NCBI GenBank assembly: GCA_026027325.1
Contig: JAMSLZ010000006.1
Location: 1,178,001 to 1,242,000 of the forward strand
Source: Actinomucor elegans
Taxonomy: Eukaryota > Mucoromycota > Mucoromycetes > Mucorales > Mucoraceae
Reading direction: 5' to 3'
DNA length: 64,000 bases
Under the pieces are notes generated by a model. That model worked only from the letters and a program-made list of their open reading frames with translations. It was not told the origin of the DNA and did not search any database. Position 1 is the stretch's first letter. Each line of letters begins with the position of its first letter. Made by a program: the position numbers and the translations under genes. Below are positions 12,764 to 24,824 of the stretch, piece after piece.

Positions 12764-12825
12764 ATTTATTGTAATAGAAAAGGTAAAAATGGCTATTAGT
12801 TAACTGAACTCCTTTTAGATATAAA

Positions 12826-12833
<8 letters not shown>

Positions 12834-12877
<44 letters not shown>

Positions 12878-12879
12878 AT
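12834..12879. repeat. (TA)n(TG)n compound microsatellite
   Basis: A run of TA dinucleotides passes directly into TG dinucleotides. Confidence 0.95.
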
Positions 12880-14142
12880 TATTATAAAGTATACAATTAA
12901 TAGTGTCTAAGAGCCTTATATGCAACAAGATTGTATTGTTTGTAAGATGATTATTATGTTTAAGACGGAACGTATATTACTATATGCAATAGCCTGGTTC
13001 AGCACAGACTGAATGCAGAACCATTGTATAGATTATGTATGTTTTCTTAGCTGCTATTGTTGATTCAAGACAATAGCGTTTGATTTGATGAATTTGATAC
13101 CCATTTTTGATCAGAAATAAAGTATAATGCACGATGCAATTACTGACATCGGTATATTTTAATAAGCTTTAATAGATATACTTACTAAAAGATTAGCATC
13201 GACAGTAGTATTGTTTGGTTTCTGGGTAAAGATAGACCCATGTGTATCTATGACCATACAATACATTCAAAATATAATGGTGCGTTTAGAGTGATAGTAA
13301 GAATGGTATCAATGCAATAAGGTATTAATATGCGTTTCAGTTATGTGAAGATAGTGAATAAATATTATATAATAAAGGACTCAATTAACATTCAAACGTA
13401 TGATATAATGTTAAGATAGAAGATTAAGAACCAAGTTTATTACAATACAATGATTGTGGTGAAATAACTACATAATTGAAATACAGAAAAGAGACTAGAG
13501 GCCTGTACACCCTAGATGTAGTACATACATACTAAATCATTATTGATTACCTTTGTAGCGATACATTTTTCATATATATCTAACATGAATACAAGCAAAT
13601 AACCTTCAGTTACAATCCAACAAGCATAAATACAAGCTAGAAAAACTAGTTAGAAATGATCAATCCAAATTGAATAAACTATAACCAAGCTATAATCGAT
13701 TATATTATCTGCTTTTATCTTAATTTTACCGCGATGATCAAAGAACTATAAAGAAAAAGTAAAAATCAGATCGTCACATAGCTTCTAGCAGTGCAATAGT
13801 GAAAACATTGATCATAATTCCACACCTTTTATACTCACTGCGATTTCAGTTAATAAATTAATGTGAATAAAGTGTCGTGTACCGAGATATATGTTTTATA
13901 GTTGATTCCAATAAATGTATACAAAAGATTATATATGAGATAAAAGATACTCTTTATTACTCTAAGATACAATTAATATTTACACTAATTGAAAAAGATT
14001 ACACACAAAAACCATGTGTACCTGACAAAAGATCATCTATCTCTTAATTACATGTTTATATAAATCTACACAAAATCAGCACCTGCAGAATACAACTCAT
14101 TTAAAAACAACTCACGAAAATCGAATTCAAAAAAAAAATTTA
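12880..14142. other. Gene-free spacer
   Basis: Apart from the repeat at 13515-13690, nothing recognised. Confidence 0.5.
13515..13690 (+). repeat. Dispersed repeat family 2, copy 1
   Basis: Matches about 22080-22245 in order: GTAGTACATACA, then TACAAGCA-ATAACC, then AATACAAG, then AACTAGTTAGAAA and GAT-AA. Diverged, non-coding. Confidence 0.65.
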
Positions 14143-14215
14143 AGCCCAACGGGGGGGTCGAACCCCCAACCTTGAGATTAAGAGTCTCACGCTCTACCGA
14201 TTGAGCTAGCTAGGC
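14143..14215 (-). tRNA. tRNA-Lys (CTT), copy 3
   Basis: The tRNA sequence matches the two other copies, with anticodon CTT and an A-run terminator on the plus strand just below it (about 14130-14138). The flanks are diverged, so this copy separated earlier. The upstream blocks (ATCACGTGATATATCGG with ATTTTCACCGG, and a TATCAA/GGACA-type block) are still recognisable at 14263-14335. Confidence 0.93.
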
Positions 14216-14335
14216 CTTATAATATAAAGACCAATATATAATATATGATCTAAATAAATAAATCACGTGATATATCGGTCCGATTTTCACCGGAATTTAT
14301 TTTCGCGACGTTAACGCGTTGATACTGTCCGGTAG

Positions 14336-15006
14336 GACGTTGGACTATTTACTTTGTGCGTCCTTCGTTTTGCATTGCTCATTGGCAATTATCATTTATA
14401 CACATGTATATATATAAACATAGTTGGTCCGTTAAAGACCCTTAATGAATATACATACATAAGGTGCTTTTAAAGCTATTTTCATAACTGTAAAGCAAAG
14501 AGAGCTATACAGATTTGACAAAGAAGAGCTGTCATTTTAGTAATATATTCGTCAATCGTTAATATAAACATTCTATTCGAAAACAAAAAGCTTTACATTA
14601 TCTTATTTACGAATAATAAAATTTTTACATAGAAAAGTTACTTTAATTTCATTTACAAATGAAGAGCTAGAACTATCCTGTCAAATATCTTTGCTTATCA
14701 GCATAGAGGCATAGTAAACAACTAGCCTAGATGCTTATCTTGATAAAACTGAAATATGCCATACTACTTAGAGATAAATTCAACGTATGTTTATACAATG
14801 GTTAGCCAAAAGAAACAAGTAGAACTAAACGCATAAGGCTTGGATGATGATCTATGTGAAACCAAGAAAAAGACTGTCTCACCCGGACCAGGCCCTTTTT
14901 TTTTTTTTTTTGGAAAAAAATTATAAATTAACTGTGTAAAAGCAGCGTACCTTTTTTGCTTTACTTTCTAATTATTACGACCTTACACTAAAAAAAACAC
15001 CTAAAC
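14336..15006. other. Spacer and cytochrome b5 promoter region
   Basis: No gene seen. It contains a T-run of about 17 at 14895-14911 and an ATTATAAATTA TATA-like element at about 14920, some 85 bases before the b5 start. Confidence 0.45.
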
Positions 15007-15562
15007 ATGTCTGCTACTATCTACACCTACGAAGAGATTGCCAAGCACAACAATAGAGCAGATCTATGGATGGTTATTGACGGCAAGGTTTACGATATTA
15101 CAAAGTTCCAGGACGAGGTAACTATCTGTCATCACTTCCGATCTCGGTTTTGACTAACTTAAAAAAAAATCAGCATCCTGGTGGAGAAGAAGTTTTACTT
15201 GATGAGGGTGCCAAGGATGCTACTGGTGCATTTGATGATGTTGGTCATTCGGATGATGCTCGCGATCTTCTTGAGAAATATTATATTGGTGATGTGGATC
15301 CTTCTGTAAGTAGTTTGATATAAAGCAATAAGCCTGGGTATGGTATTTACATCGTTATTTTTTTTATTTTTATTTTAGTCAAAACCTATCAAGGTTCAAA
15401 GACCAGACGAATTGGTAATGGAAGGACCCAAGGGAAAGTAAGTATTATTGGACAAAGTTAGCCAACAATTGGGTAATCTAATCAAATTTTGGTAGTCCTC
15501 TTCGTATTATCATTCCTTTAGTCTTGCTTGCTGCCTATATTTATTACAATTACTTCGCTTAA
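15007..15562 (+). CDS. Cytochrome b5, ER-anchored
   Basis: Four exons (introns 15118-15173, 15306-15378, 15438-15495) encode 122 residues. The heme-binding domain has HPGG with axial His38 and the second axial His62 in GHSDDA. The linker is followed by a C-terminal hydrophobic tail from about residue 105 (IIIPLVLLAAYIYYNYFA). This is the usual length and tail-anchored layout of microsomal cytochrome b5, which donates electrons to fatty-acid desaturases, sterol enzymes and some P450s. All three introns join in frame. It could serve the P450 genes further along, but that is only inference. Confidence 0.97.
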
Positions 15563-16088
15563 ACATAAAGTAGCTACTTATAGACACTCCTTTGCTTTAA
15601 TCAAAAAAAAGTTCATAGTTTAGAAACAAGAATCAGCTTATTTTTTTCCGTCAATCAGATATCTTCATTGAAACCCAACCTGTTACATATAAAATTACAC
15701 TTGGAAACTCTATTCGTCGTACACATAAATCAACATTTAGCAAACGAGTCGATACAGGTTATTAAAAAAAGTACTACAAGGACGGTTTGGAGATGGATAG
15801 GGCGCCGATGAAATAACGACTACATGCCAGTAAATAGGTTCTATGTTACTATGACTTGCGTTGCTTGAGAGTTTCTAAGCAACGTGTTTTGGCAGTTACC
15901 CGTTATTACAGTAACTTTGACAGCTATACAGATTTTTATACCCTTAAAGTAGCCTGAAACTGTTTGGAAAACGTCACTAAACTAAATATCCAACCAACCA
16001 CGTGCTAGCGGAACACATAGCCTATATTATAAAGTTAGAAAAGAGATGCATTCCATCTAGAACTCGTCTTTTTCTCCTGTTTTAAACT
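15563..16088. promoter_or_regulatory. Spacer and promoter of the TENA gene
   Basis: A CACGTG E-box at 15999-16004 and a TATATTATAAAG element at about 16021 precede the ATG at 16089. No gene seen. Confidence 0.45.
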
Positions 16089-16814
16089 ATGAAACTTTCT
16101 GATCACTTACTTTCGCTCGACAAGGATTCTCTTGAAAAAGCAACTCAACACAAATTCTTGACAGAAGTTGGTACTCTGGAGGTGAAGCCTGAACATCTCA
16201 AAGCCTGGCTCATTCAAGATAGATATTATACAGGTGGTTATATCAAAATGATGGGACTCATGATTGCTCGTTTACCACTCTATGAAGATCAACGTGAATT
16301 GGGTGATAATAATCCCTTTTATACACCAGAAAAGGCTCAGGATATAATCAAGACTTTGGCTTTTGCTCTTTCTAATGTACATCGCGAAAGCCAATTCTTT
16401 ACTGATCTATTGAGCCGAGAGCCTTATCAGCAATGCGATCAATCCTTACGCCAAAAAGCTTGGACATCAAAGTATATTGATTTTGTAAAGAAAGTAGCTC
16501 ACGAGAGTGGATATGATTTGGGTGAAGCTCTTGTCGTTTTATGGGCTATGGAAGCCATCTTTTTCCGGGCTTGGAACTTTGCCAAGTCTGTGAATGCGCA
16601 TCTTAAAGAAGATTCGGATGATGTTCATATCCGTACTTGCCACGAGTTGATGACCAACTGGACAATGGATGAATTCAATGATTTTGTAAATGATTGTGAG
16701 GCTCTAGTGAACCAGCTTGATACAAGTGATCCTCGTCGCCTGGCTAGTTTCGAGAAAGTTTACAGAGATATACTGGCTTTGGAAGTAGAGTTCTGGGATA
16801 TGGCCTATAATTGA
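16089..16814 (+). CDS. TENA/THI-4 (thiaminase-2/PqqC-like) family protein
   Basis: Single-exon gene of 241 residues. The all-helical heme-oxygenase-like fold of the TENA/THI-4 family is indicated by the opening EKATQHKFL, the WLIQDRYY block near residue 40, the central LVVLWAMEAIFFRAWNFA helix, and a C-terminal EVEFWDMAY. In thiaminase-2 homologues the C-terminal Glu-Phe-Trp region and a central Glu contribute to the pyrimidine salvage site. The usual active-site Cys is not obvious here, so the substrate is uncertain. A role in thiamin-pyrimidine salvage or a related detoxifying hydrolysis is inferred from family only. The RMI1-like start follows 88 bases after the stop. Confidence 0.82.
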   Translation: MKLSDHLLSLDKDSLEKATQHKFLTEVGTLEVKPEHLKAWLIQDRYYTGGYIKMMGLMIARLPLYEDQRELGDNNPFYTPEKAQDIIKTLAFALSNVHRESQFFTDLLSREPYQQCDQSLRQKAWTSKYIDFVKKVAHESGYDLGEALVVLWAMEAIFFRAWNFAKSVNAHLKEDSDDVHIRTCHELMTNWTMDEFNDFVNDCEALVNQLDTSDPRRLASFEKVYRDILALEVEFWDMAYN

Positions 16815-16902
16815 ATTATGTGACTTGCGACACGTTTATTTAAAATGTGGCAATTCTAGTTTTACGATGCGTCTTTTCTTTTCTCGCAGTAATAAAGCTA
16901 TC

Positions 16903-18649
16903 ATGTCATACACAGAAATGCCCATTATATTACTAAAATGGTGTAAAGACAGGGCTGGTATTCGGTTAAAGAAAGAATACCTGAAGTCTTGGTACGAGAA
17001 GCGAACCGCACCAATAGTGGATACTGAAGCCGCATATAGCGAACTCGTTTCCGATTTTCTTAATACTGATATCTCATTAACCTCAGAACCTGTTGTCCAA
17101 GAGGACTTTGGACAAATACCTATGGATACCTTTCCAATGGGCCATCTTCGCCATGGCGGTGGAGTGGTTTTGCAAATTCAAGACACAAATGACATTAGCA
17201 ATTCAACCTTTTCGTTATTAAACAATTTGACCAATTCGACACCAGTTCGACAAACCTATGTCGAGAGATCAGAAGGAGAAGAAGCTACTTTCTCAAGAGG
17301 TATGCTACGATGGACTCTGACAGACGGCACGAAGCAGATACAAGCAATGGAAATGGAGACACTGCCAGAACTTAATATAAAGACGCCTTTTGGTTGCAAG
17401 GTATACGTGATAAATATGCTTTTTTTTTACAGCAATTAATACGGAGAGAGGCACTAGTTATTGATCAAAAATTGTCAAGTGAAACGAGGCATGCTTTTGT
17501 TAAACAGAAGCAACGTTAAAGTGCTGGGAGGTGATGTACCCGAGTTATACGGCGGGAATATGATCAATGAGTTGGAAATGCGCTTTAAACAGAAGCTTGG
17601 GATGATTGAGGAACCAAGTACATCAGTCCCTGACGAGCATACTGGAAATGAAAACCTAGTGGACGAGATAGAAGAATTTGGAGACGATGAGATAGACTAC
17701 GATGCGTTAGATATGGTCGAAAGTACTTGTGTTCAAGCATATGTGCCGCAAGAAACAATTCATCAGTTGAGTGATGATGACGACGATTTCATGGCTACAC
17801 CACCTATGCCTAGACCATCCATTTCATCATCTACACTATCACTTTCTAAAAAGAGATCACAGCAGCAAACTCAACAACATACTTCTTCTCCTTCTCCTCC
17901 ATCTCAAAAACGTACCAGAACAGACGATGAGTGTAGTAGTATGGAAATATCCAAATCCAAAGAGGAGATAATGATCAATACACAGGATGATAATGCAGAG
18001 CTGTCGTGGATGGATTCTAGCACATGGGATGCTGTTGAAATAAACAAAGATGATCATATGGAATTGGATCAAGATCAAAAAGCACATTGTTCATTTGAAA
18101 CCCTACTAAAGACTTTAAAAGATGCAGAGCAAGGCAATAGCACCGAAAACATCGCAGATATCGTTACAGTACAAGTGAGGTTTACAAAGTTAGCAAAATT
18201 TAGAATGTCACGCAAGGCCGGAATCTACCTTGAAGGAGTAATAGGCGATCCTGTAGATATTGATATGGAGACCATCAAAGTGATATTTACCAGTGAAGTG
18301 AGTATCTTTTTGAGTTGTACTATTTGACCTCTACTGAATCTATTTAATTAGGTTATAATGAACGTACTGGGCGTGAATCCCGATTTTGTTTCTGAGATAA
18401 TGAAGGAAGGTGGACCACCAGCAGTTGCTAAAAAGGTACATTTTATCTATTTCGATTAACAAGAAAAAAAAAGTACCAATTCGGTTTTCACTTTTATAGA
18501 TCTTTAGACCGCTTGAAAGAAAAGTAAAGTCTGGATTAGTAAAATTAACCATCGATTTAACTGTCCTTGAAAGCGACGCAGTCAAGGATGAAAAAGAAAC
18601 AAAACCCAAACTGAGTCCTGTGGTTGTGGGCTATGAGTCATGTACCTAA
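16903..18649 (+). CDS. RMI1-like subunit of the RecQ helicase-topoisomerase III complex
   Basis: Four exons (introns 17401-17457, 18298-18351, 18436-18499, all phase 0) give 523 residues. The N-terminal helical part (IILLKWCKDRAGIRLKKEYL) is followed by an OB-fold with RWTLTDGTKQIQAMEMETLP and, across intron 1, FGCK joined to LLIKNCQVKRGMLLL and VKVLGG. This order is diagnostic of RMI1, which stabilises topoisomerase III with a RecQ helicase to dissolve recombination intermediates in the nucleus. A long acidic, Ser/Gln-rich middle follows, then a second conserved region. Start 16903 was chosen since the domain begins there; 16867 (12 codons earlier) is an alternative. Intron 1 uses the second AG (17457), because the first leaves the conserved frame. 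Confidence 0.85.
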
Positions 18650-18869
18650 CCTATTTTGCACACATTTATACCCAACCTTGTTTTATTTTGATATGACATG
18701 TACTTCTAATACGGTGAGAATGGCAAATAATGTCACTTCGAAAATTAAATGACACCGAGCCAAAAATAATTGCCCCCAAGTAAAATCGATTTGTCTTCAA
18801 AAATATACTTGTCAAAAGAATTATTTTATCACTTTATAAGTTTGCGGTTAATATATATATATATATATT
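18650..18869. other. Short spacer with (TA)n
   Basis: Holds a TA run at about 18851-18868 directly before the retrotransposon remnant; no gene. Confidence 0.5.
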
Positions 18870-21495
18870 TTAATTTGCAACAACTCCAACAACTTGGAAA
18901 TCCTCAACCACAACATTAAACAAGACCGAACAATTCGCTGTCAACAACGCAATACAAAAATTTCTCGCCGCAGGCATTATCGAACCATTACCAACGGGAT
19001 TCGAACAGTGCCTTTCAAAATTCTTTATAGTCAAGAGCCCAACAAACGACGCCCGATATTAGATTTTCAACGACCAAACAATACATGCAGTGTGGCGAAC
19101 ACTTCAAAATGGAAGGCCTCCCGGCTTTAAGAGAGTTATCAGGAAAAGACGATTGTAAGTGCATATACCATGATACCGATTCATCCTCATTCCAGAAAAT
19201 ACCTCACTTTCAAGAACAAGAGTCAAATTTATCAATACCATTCCTTAGCTTTCGGTTTAAATATGGCACTAAAAGTTTTCTCAAAATTAATGAGATACGC
19301 CATCAAGCCACTACGACGAGAGGACATACAGCTCGTATATTATTTGGATGGCATTTGCCTGGTCGCAAAAGCAAAGGAAGAGTTATCAGACACGACAAAA
19401 CGGATAATTACACATCTGAAGTCATTAGGATTCCTCATCAACAAAGAGAAAACATCCTCGCCCTATTTCGAACGCAGGAATTATTGGGATTCAACTTCAG
19501 TACCAAGAAAATGATCAACATACCATCACCAAAAATAACCAAATTGCCCCAATAGATCAAACAAGCGACTCTACCAACAATACGGCGATCATATCGTTGA
19601 ATTGCAAGTTTACTCGGGAAGATTACCTCCATGACACCAGCAATTGGAGAAGTTCTCCTTCACATTCGATATCCCCAAAGAGATATAATACGGTCGTTAC
19701 ATCAGAATTAGAAAAGTTGGGAAAAAAATGCACCATTGTTTCCCAAGCCAATAAGAGTTTCAATAGTAGAAGGCATTTGCGACAAGGAAAAACAAACTTC
19801 CATTTCAATCAATCTCCTTACAACAACTGAATATTACGACCTATACGGACAGCTCAGAAATGGGCTGTGGAATCAGCTCTCCAACGGTATAAACATTTGG
19901 CTATTGGAAAGGGGAAAAGAAACAATGTCGAAAATTGAAAGTAGTTTTATTTGCATTACAGCTCCATACCAAAAAGCACAAAGGTTAACACTTTTCATCA
20001 ATACAACAGCGCTAAAGTATGCCACAAAATTAGGCGAGGCAGCTTCGTTACATCTTCAAGATCTAGAAATACAAATTCAGGATCTTTTCAACAAGTATTA
20101 ATCCCAAGTCCAATACTAGCATGTAGTAGGGATCGGCAACATCAGTACAGACAGACTATTACGCATGAAATAACCACTGTACGAAAAAATAATCCCAACG
20201 AAGATACTTTCACAAATAGAACAGCAACGAGGACTGCCGAGGGTCTATATCTTTACCACCTCTCACAACTACCGATTCAAGACATACTGACGCTTACACC
20301 CAGAACCCCAGGCACAGACACAGGATGAATTCCAACAAAAATAGCCCAAGAAAGGATTGTATCTCAATCTACCTTGGAAATTAATTCCTCATGTAATTGA
20401 ACTACTACAAAGACAAAAAATTCAGCAAGCAGTACTAGTGAAACCTCTGTGGCCGAGCCATTACTGGTTCCCCATGACCCTTTGCTTGAAACATCTAAAC
20501 CAACTAATTATTCAGAAGATAACCAAGAAATTCTCTCTCATCATATGGTATGTATCAGCGAAGCACGGCACAGGTCTGGTATAATTGATGCAGCTACTCT
20601 TGATTATCTTGCAAGATCAACAAGGAAAGGTGCACACGAAGCATACAATAACGGATGGAAACCTGATGTGAAAAACAAGTTCCTCAATAAGACTCACAAA
20701 AATACAATACAACCAATGTTTTAAACTTTCTTATAAATAATCAACACTACAGTAGTACTCATCTAAACGCTTTACGCCCAGCAATCGTCTCAGTTTTTCG
20801 GATACTTTACCCAAAAGGCCTGCCCATCTCCAACCAACCTCTTATTCAAGATTTTTTTTTTTTTTTTGCAACCAAACGATGTTCCGAAATACAAATTTCT
20901 TCTATTCAACAGTTTTCAACCTGAGACACTAACAAGGTTACAGCGTATTTGGAAAAACATTGGGCAGATTCATAAAATCTATCTTTTCTCATTTACACCT
21001 GAAGACTATTATCATTTTATGGTTAGTAACAATGGCGCGACCAAGATTCAACTTAGGACGACTACACACGAGACATTCATTTTGAATTTAATAACGGCAA
21101 CTTCAACGAGCTGACAAGTGTTACAATCCATTTCCATGAACCTAAAGAAACATAAATCAAATCTTCTCAATTCGGTATCATCAAAAGCTCCAGTCTTTGC
21201 TCTCCAATATATTACACAATTTTTTTTAACTTATATTGAGCAGCCAGAAAAAACAAATTCTATTCAGCTTTCAACGCTTTCCAATTGGATGAAGCGAATC
21301 ATGCGTTTATCAGGTATTGATACTACGAAATACAAGACTCATTCAATTCGGATAGTTTCTGGAACTAAGGTCGTAGCCAATGTTTATCCTACTATTCAGG
21401 CCGTTAAAGATCATGCTAACTGGAATCTCAATACTAATACTCTTGAAAAATTTTACTACAAACTAATCGCACAAGCATCAAGAGCACTACCATAA
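18870..21495 (+). mobile_element. Degraded DIRS-like (tyrosine-recombinase) retrotransposon
   Basis: Fragments in shifting frames follow DIRS order. A reverse transcriptase start (AAGIIEPLPTGFEQCLSKFF, about 18960) is followed by the fingers/palm (IPIHPHSRKYLTFKN, YHSLAFGLNMALKVFSK at 19170-19320). The catalytic box reads YLDG, where active copies have YLDD or similar. An RNase H-like part (NTTALKYATKLGEAASLHLQ, about 20000) and the LPWKLIPH...LVKPLWPS segment (20360-20460) come next. A tyrosine recombinase C-terminal half ends at 21495. At least five frameshifts or stops interrupt it. Terminal repeats were not located, so the limits are approximate. Confidence 0.85.
21118..21495 (+). pseudogene. 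Tyrosine recombinase C-terminal domain of the DIRS-like element
   Basis: This 125-codon stretch is the best preserved part of the element. It keeps the recombinase signature HSIR (His and second Arg), DHANW (second His/Trp position) and a closing FYYK with the likely nucleophile Tyr. The N-terminal half, with the first catalytic Arg, is missing or out of frame, so it should not be active alone. Confidence 0.8.
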
Positions 21496-21837
21496 CCAAT
21501 TCAATTTTTTTTTGCCGGAAAACACTATCACATTGTTCAACTTCGTTTCGCCAACATTTCAATTTCTATGCATTTTCCCAACGATGTCTGTGTATTAGAA
21601 AATCACATGAAGCAATTTACCTTGTTTTTACTTGGATAAATATAAATACAAACTAAACTAAATCTATGCAAATTTTTGCTAGGTCTCAATTATTTAACTG
21701 TAGAGTGTTTATCCTGTGTGTAAAAGCTTTTTATAAAAGTACTAGAGTTCTAAGCTATTTTGAGAGTGGCTCTAATGGATATGCAATCCATATACGCTAG
21801 ATCTAAAGAACTGGAATTGGTGTAGTGTATTAATCAA

Positions 21838-21915
21838 CGCGAGAGATGACTGATTTCGGTGAAATGCCACATCTGATCCGTCCGTGCTCAAAATGATTTA
21901 CTGCATTTAGTAAAA
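21838..21915 (+). repeat. Dispersed degenerate repeat, copy
   Basis: Has the CATCTGAT block and GTGCTCAAAATGA-TTACTGCAT right half shared with copies at 34766, 37460 and elsewhere. Confidence 0.6.
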
Positions 21916-22079
21916 TTTCAAATTACTGAACATTATGCGCGCACTAGTACATTTGTAACCTCCATCAAGTCAAATGATTATTTTTTTCTCTCTCCACTCA
22001 ACTAATTTATTCAAATCTAATGATTTATGTGGTAAAGTAACATAGTTGTAGTACCAAGAAAAACTTAAGAATTTAAGCG

Positions 22080-22245
22080 TGCTAACTGTAGTACATACAA
22101 ACTTTATAAACCCTAAAGCGATGTATATTGTTTTATAAAGAAACATTCTAAATACAAGCAGATAACCATCAATGACGATCGAGTAAGTATGAATACAAGT
22201 CAGAATAACTAGTTAGAAAAGATAAACATTCAAAAGGTTAACATA
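22080..22245 (+). repeat. Dispersed repeat family 2, copy 2
   Basis: Diverged match to 13515-13690, sharing GTAGTACATACA, AATACAAG and AACTAGTTAGAAAA in the same order and spacing. Confidence 0.65.
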
Positions 22246-22734
22246 GACAGTAAAAGGGGCCCTTGTGGTGTTATTATGCAGGATATTTTGCGCACTAAAA
22301 ACCTATTTTAATCTATGCTGTTAGCCAAATACAAAAAGTAGAAAAATAAAATAAAAGCATGGATACGTGAATTTTTTTTAATATGCCCTAATTATTCTGC
22401 AAGGCCTTGCTACAATATATGGAGCTATCTTATCAATACAATTAAAGGTTTGGCTAGAAAGAACAATGCCCAGGGAGGAAAGTTTCATTGAATGGAAAAT
22501 GTAGACGTCAGAGATGCTCATTTTTTGAATGGGAGTCGTACGAGCTTATGATGCAGAATTGAGTGTAACAAAATGCAGGTGCCAGAGCTTTGCGCAGATT
22601 AGTACTACATAACATAAGCACTTGCGCTACCTAGTAAATGGAACAAGTTACACTATCACGGTAGAATTAATGGAGAGTTGGCACTATATATGAAGGCGTT
22701 GAATTCGATAACTATTTTTCTTTTCTGCTCTAGT

Positions 22735-24824
22735 ATGAACATGAATCAATCTGTTGTGTATTCGTTCTTGGAGACAGTGCTTGTCAAAACTGGCCGCCTT
22801 ACTCGACTCCAGAAATGTATATCCATTGGATCTGCCATTCTCCTCTCATTTTCTTATCTAACATATAAAAAAATATCGACACCTCCAAAACGATTGCAGC
22901 ATATCCCCAGTGTTAACTATATACAAATCATGCGAGCCCTTCTTAGTGGAACTCCTCTACCTGAGATTAACAAACGTATCATTCAGCCAATTATAAGCTC
23001 AAAAGGAATGTATCTGGTATGTTAGCTTGATGAACATATAATTATTTTATTGATTAACATCTGAAACTAGCGTCCAAGTAGAAGTATTTGGAATATATAT
23101 GTTACAGACCCTGAGATTGCAAGAATCGTATATAACAAGCATGGTAAGCAATACTACAGCCAAGACTTTCTCAAATCTAAGCCCATCTGCAGATCTTTTC
23201 CCAAAGTTCGATTTAACAGTATCAAACAAAGGCACGCTGAATGGTAGGTTCGCTGTTCGGTCCAACAACCTAGTATTTGCAGTTGGAGAAGAATGGAAAA
23301 AACAAAGACGTGTAAGTGATAACATGTAGTTAATGGTTTTTCGACAAGTCCTCTCATTTACTTTTTCTTTTGTAGATCGCAAACCCAACATTTAATCGAG
23401 CTATGCCAATCTCTTTATTTGGCCAATACGTCAAAAATCTGTTCGAATGTCTTTCGCTTGAAAAAGAATCGGATATAGATATAGGCTCCTTCATTGACAG
23501 ATACACACTGGATGTTCTTGGAGATGCAGGATTTGGTCAGTGAACAAAAGCTGACACTGTTAATGTCAAATCTAAAGAAACTCTTAACAGATTTTGCATT
23601 TAATTCTTTAAAGGAACCTGAAAATCCATATTTCAAGAGATACGAAAAGATCACAGTTGCACTTGCAAGCGCTTTGTTCTACTTTTTCCCTTTCTTTGAT
23701 CGAGAGCATCTAGTATGGATGTTTCCCAAACGCCAGAAGCTACACCAAGAATTGGATATTTTTTTGAACATGATGGATGATATTATTACTCGAAAGCGTG
23801 CCAAGGTGGCAGAGCAAAAGAAAATCAATGAACTATCAGTGGCAAAAGGATTTTCTCCAGAAAGTAGTAAGCGACATGCAGATAAGGATATCTTGACATT
23901 GTTCATTGAAAGTGCAAACGACGATGAGAATAAAGATCTTTCGATAGCAGACAACGACATGCTTATGGTATGTACCATTTATTTGTGGTGAAGCATCAGC
24001 TAAAAAAGCCTATTTCGTAGAGTAACTTGTGCGTGTTGTTCGCAGCTGGCCATCATTCGACTACTGCTGCAATTAATTCTTTCTTTTACGAGCTTGCTGT
24101 AAACCAGGTACAGGCACCTAAAAACGAAAGAAAGACCAAAGCAGTTATTAACGGGTTTCTTATAGGATGTTCAACAAAAGGCCCGAGAAGAAATCTTATC
24201 CATCCTTGGAGACAATAACATGGATGTGTTGCCTAATGAAGAGCAGCTTTCAAAAATGGAGTATTTGGATATGGCTATCAAAGAGGTAAGAGAAGCTCTC
24301 TAGTCTAGTTAGTAGGGAGACAGAATTTCACATCAAATGAATCATAGAACCTTCGATTACATCCACCTATACCTGCCAGTACGGCTCGTATAGCTGCCGA
24401 AGATTGCATTCTTGGAGAAACATTTATTCCCAAGGGGTCTACGCTTAATATCGATCATATCAATGTACAAAGAGACCCTAAATATTGGAGCAACCCTGAT
24501 GTATTCAACCCTGATCGCTTCTTACCAGGAGGAGAGGCGGACGAAAAAGCAGGGACGGGTTTTACGGCCTTCGGAAGCGGTGTCCGTCATTGCATTGGTA
24601 AAAAATTCTCAATGAATGAACAAAAGGTGCTTTTATCAATGTTTTGTAAGTTCAATCATGTTAATGAAACCAAAAGAGCTCTATTTTAATTTTTTTGTCA
24701 AACAGTGAAAAAATACACTTGGACTCTACCTGAAGATTCGATCCATAAGAATGGAGTAGTAACCAAAGGAGTGATACTGTTGAAGGTTGTTGATATAAAA
24801 TTGAAATTATCACCTCGTTACTAG
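22735..24824 (+). CDS. Cytochrome P450, copy A
   Basis: Nine exons encode 544 residues. Introns are 23017-23070, 23144-23192, 23312-23375, 23536-23590, 23968-24020, 24108-24165, 24286-24347 and 24646-24705; the same eight positions occur in copies B and C. A hydrophobic N-terminal segment (ISIGSAILLSFSYLTY) anchors it in the ER. The K-helix ExxR is Glu406-Arg409 (ENLR), the PERF-type motif is FNPDRF, and the heme loop FGSGVRHCIG carries the ligand Cys488. The I-helix reads AGHHST at 346-351: the usual acidic residue is His349 and the next Thr is Ser350. Intron 4 has the weaker donor GTCAGT. The fold belongs to the fungal membrane P450 type that hydroxylates fatty acids, sterols or xenobiotics; substrate unknown. 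Confidence 0.93.

Larger units (their letters stand above)
21496..22734. other. Spacer with two dispersed repeats, upstream of P450 A
   Basis: Contains a copy of the 85 bp repeat (about 21838-21915) and family-2 repeat (about 22080-22245). The last 230 bases show weak similarity to the region upstream of P450 C, including CACTATCACGG near 22651 and TTCGATAACTATT just before the start. Confidence 0.5.

Noticed and set aside
17401..17432. Shorter 32 bp intron in the RMI1-like gene (AG at 17432)
   Set aside because: It leads into a frame that stops soon after and loses the conserved LLIKNCQVKRG block; the acceptor at 17457 restores it.
23679..23978. 99-codon minus-strand frame, repeated at 31939-32238
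   Set aside because: It is antisense of P450 exon 5 in A and B; its identity in both copies follows from the P450 identity.
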